NCBI GenBank assembly: GCA_950295325.1
Contig: OX485803.1
Coordinates: 71,441,554-71,501,553 of the forward strand
Direction of reading: 5' to 3'
Source: Polytrichum commune
Taxonomy: Eukaryota; Streptophyta; Polytrichopsida; Polytrichales; Polytrichaceae
Length of the DNA stretch: 60,000 nucleotides
The position numbers and the translations under genes are program-made. A model generated the notes under the pieces. It did not search any database. It saw only the letters and a list, made by a program, of their open reading frames with translations, and was not told where the DNA came from. Positions within the stretch are counted from its first letter, which is position 1. Every line of letters starts with the position of its first letter. This document shows positions 59,262 through 60,000 of the stretch, in pieces.

Positions 59262-60000
59262 CTGCAAAACAGCACACCAGTTTATCAATATTGACACATT
59301 CTTAGAAGCTGCAATGTTGACAATCCTTTTGAACCACCAAGGAAAGACATGAACCAAAATTGACAAGGGCATGATCTTTTAGTGGGCCAACATGAGCACG
59401 ATACAACTGCACCACTTCATGACCATTCCTCAAACAAGGGCCATAGATCATATCTCAGCAGGCATAACAGGTCCCAGCCAGATAATACCTTCATAAATTG
59501 CTGAGCAACTACAAATTGAATAACACAATCAAAGTATTGGATTTGGAGGTAGGAGACAGACTCGAACAATACTTTTGGCTGACACTTGGAAGAGCTTGAC
59601 AAGAAAGTTATGAGCGGGTTAAGCAAAAGAACAACAGAAGACGACCAAGGAGAAGCAGTCAGGATTAAGAGTAAGAAAATATATCTGTACAGTTAGATTT
59701 TTTACAAATTTCCCAACTTCAGAACCATACAAGTTTGATAGCTTTCTGTATCTGATATCACTAAAAGTGACAGATCATTGTCAAGTACCGCAATATCCTA
59801 TATATTTAATTTAGAGTGAGGCTTTACAAAACGATCAACACCTAGATGCTGTGGTCGGTATGTATATGTCCACAGAGACAGCTCCTACTCCTATGAATAA
59901 AGAACTTATTTCAAGAACTCAAATAATATTGTAATTAATTAACATGAATGAGAACAGTTCTGCAGTGCAGAAAGCTGTATATGAGGAAGGCTGATATGAG
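59262..60000 (-). other. Intron of MED27, no exon recognised
   Basis: The exon at 59,261 begins after an AG acceptor in mid-codon, so a coding exon must precede it. I see no MED27-like N-terminal sequence up to the window end, so this stretch is probably intronic. Confidence 0.5.

Noticed and set aside
1-60000. tRNA, rRNA and CRISPR arrays
   Set aside because: I looked for tRNA-like clover-leaf ends, rRNA signature sequences and regularly spaced short repeats and saw none; the only regular arrays are the heptads in the 45.6-kb element and microsatellites.

Overview
The window is nuclear DNA of a plant in the green lineage (streptophyte). Four spliced genes are recognisable: an ASI1-type BAH-RRM chromatin/RNA protein, a PHO2/UBC24-type giant E2 ubiquitin-conjugating enzyme, a bacterial-type phosphoenolpyruvate carboxylase (BTPC), and Mediator subunit MED27. 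All have GT-AG introns, and the exon joins I propose keep the reading frame. The ASI1-type architecture and the BTPC point to plants or green algae. The very intron-poor BTPC and the type of retrotransposon at the left edge suggest a seed-free lineage (bryophyte, lycophyte, fern or charophyte), but I cannot name a species.

Layout: 1 to about 6,400 (minus strand) is a decayed Ty3/Gypsy retrotransposon, cut by the left edge. Its order is gag, protease, C5 cytosine methyltransferase, reverse transcriptase/RNase H, integrase. The extra methyltransferase is the most interesting object here. From 6,400 to 14,000 the DNA is AT-rich and gene-free, with a foldback element at 10.7-11.4 kb. The ASI1-like gene (minus) occupies 14.1-18.8 kb. 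From 18.8 to 28.5 kb there is repeat-rich DNA with a Tourist-like MITE, dispersed repeats and two weak coding candidates. The PHO2-like gene (plus) spans 28.9-35.5 kb and converges on BTPC (minus, 36.5-41.0 kb). From 43.5 to 55.7 kb lies a nest of nonautonomous elements: a 1.3-kb foldback with a 5-bp target duplication, Tourist-like MITEs, two further TIR elements almost touching, and a degenerate Ty1/Copia element with paired LTRs that lacks reverse transcriptase. MED27 (minus) starts beyond the right edge and ends near 56.9 kb.

The host genes do not form a pathway; they are ordinary neighbours in a repeat-rich plant genome. There is a thematic link only: a retrotransposon that carries its own DNA methyltransferase lies about 8 kb from a gene of the ASI1 family, which in Arabidopsis controls transcripts of genes containing silenced transposons. 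The element is dead in this copy (several stops, frameshifts, an RNase H deletion and a lost integrase catalytic Asp). What matters is the family it represents, not the activity of this copy. I ran no searches; every family assignment rests on motifs read by eye and on memory of the families.
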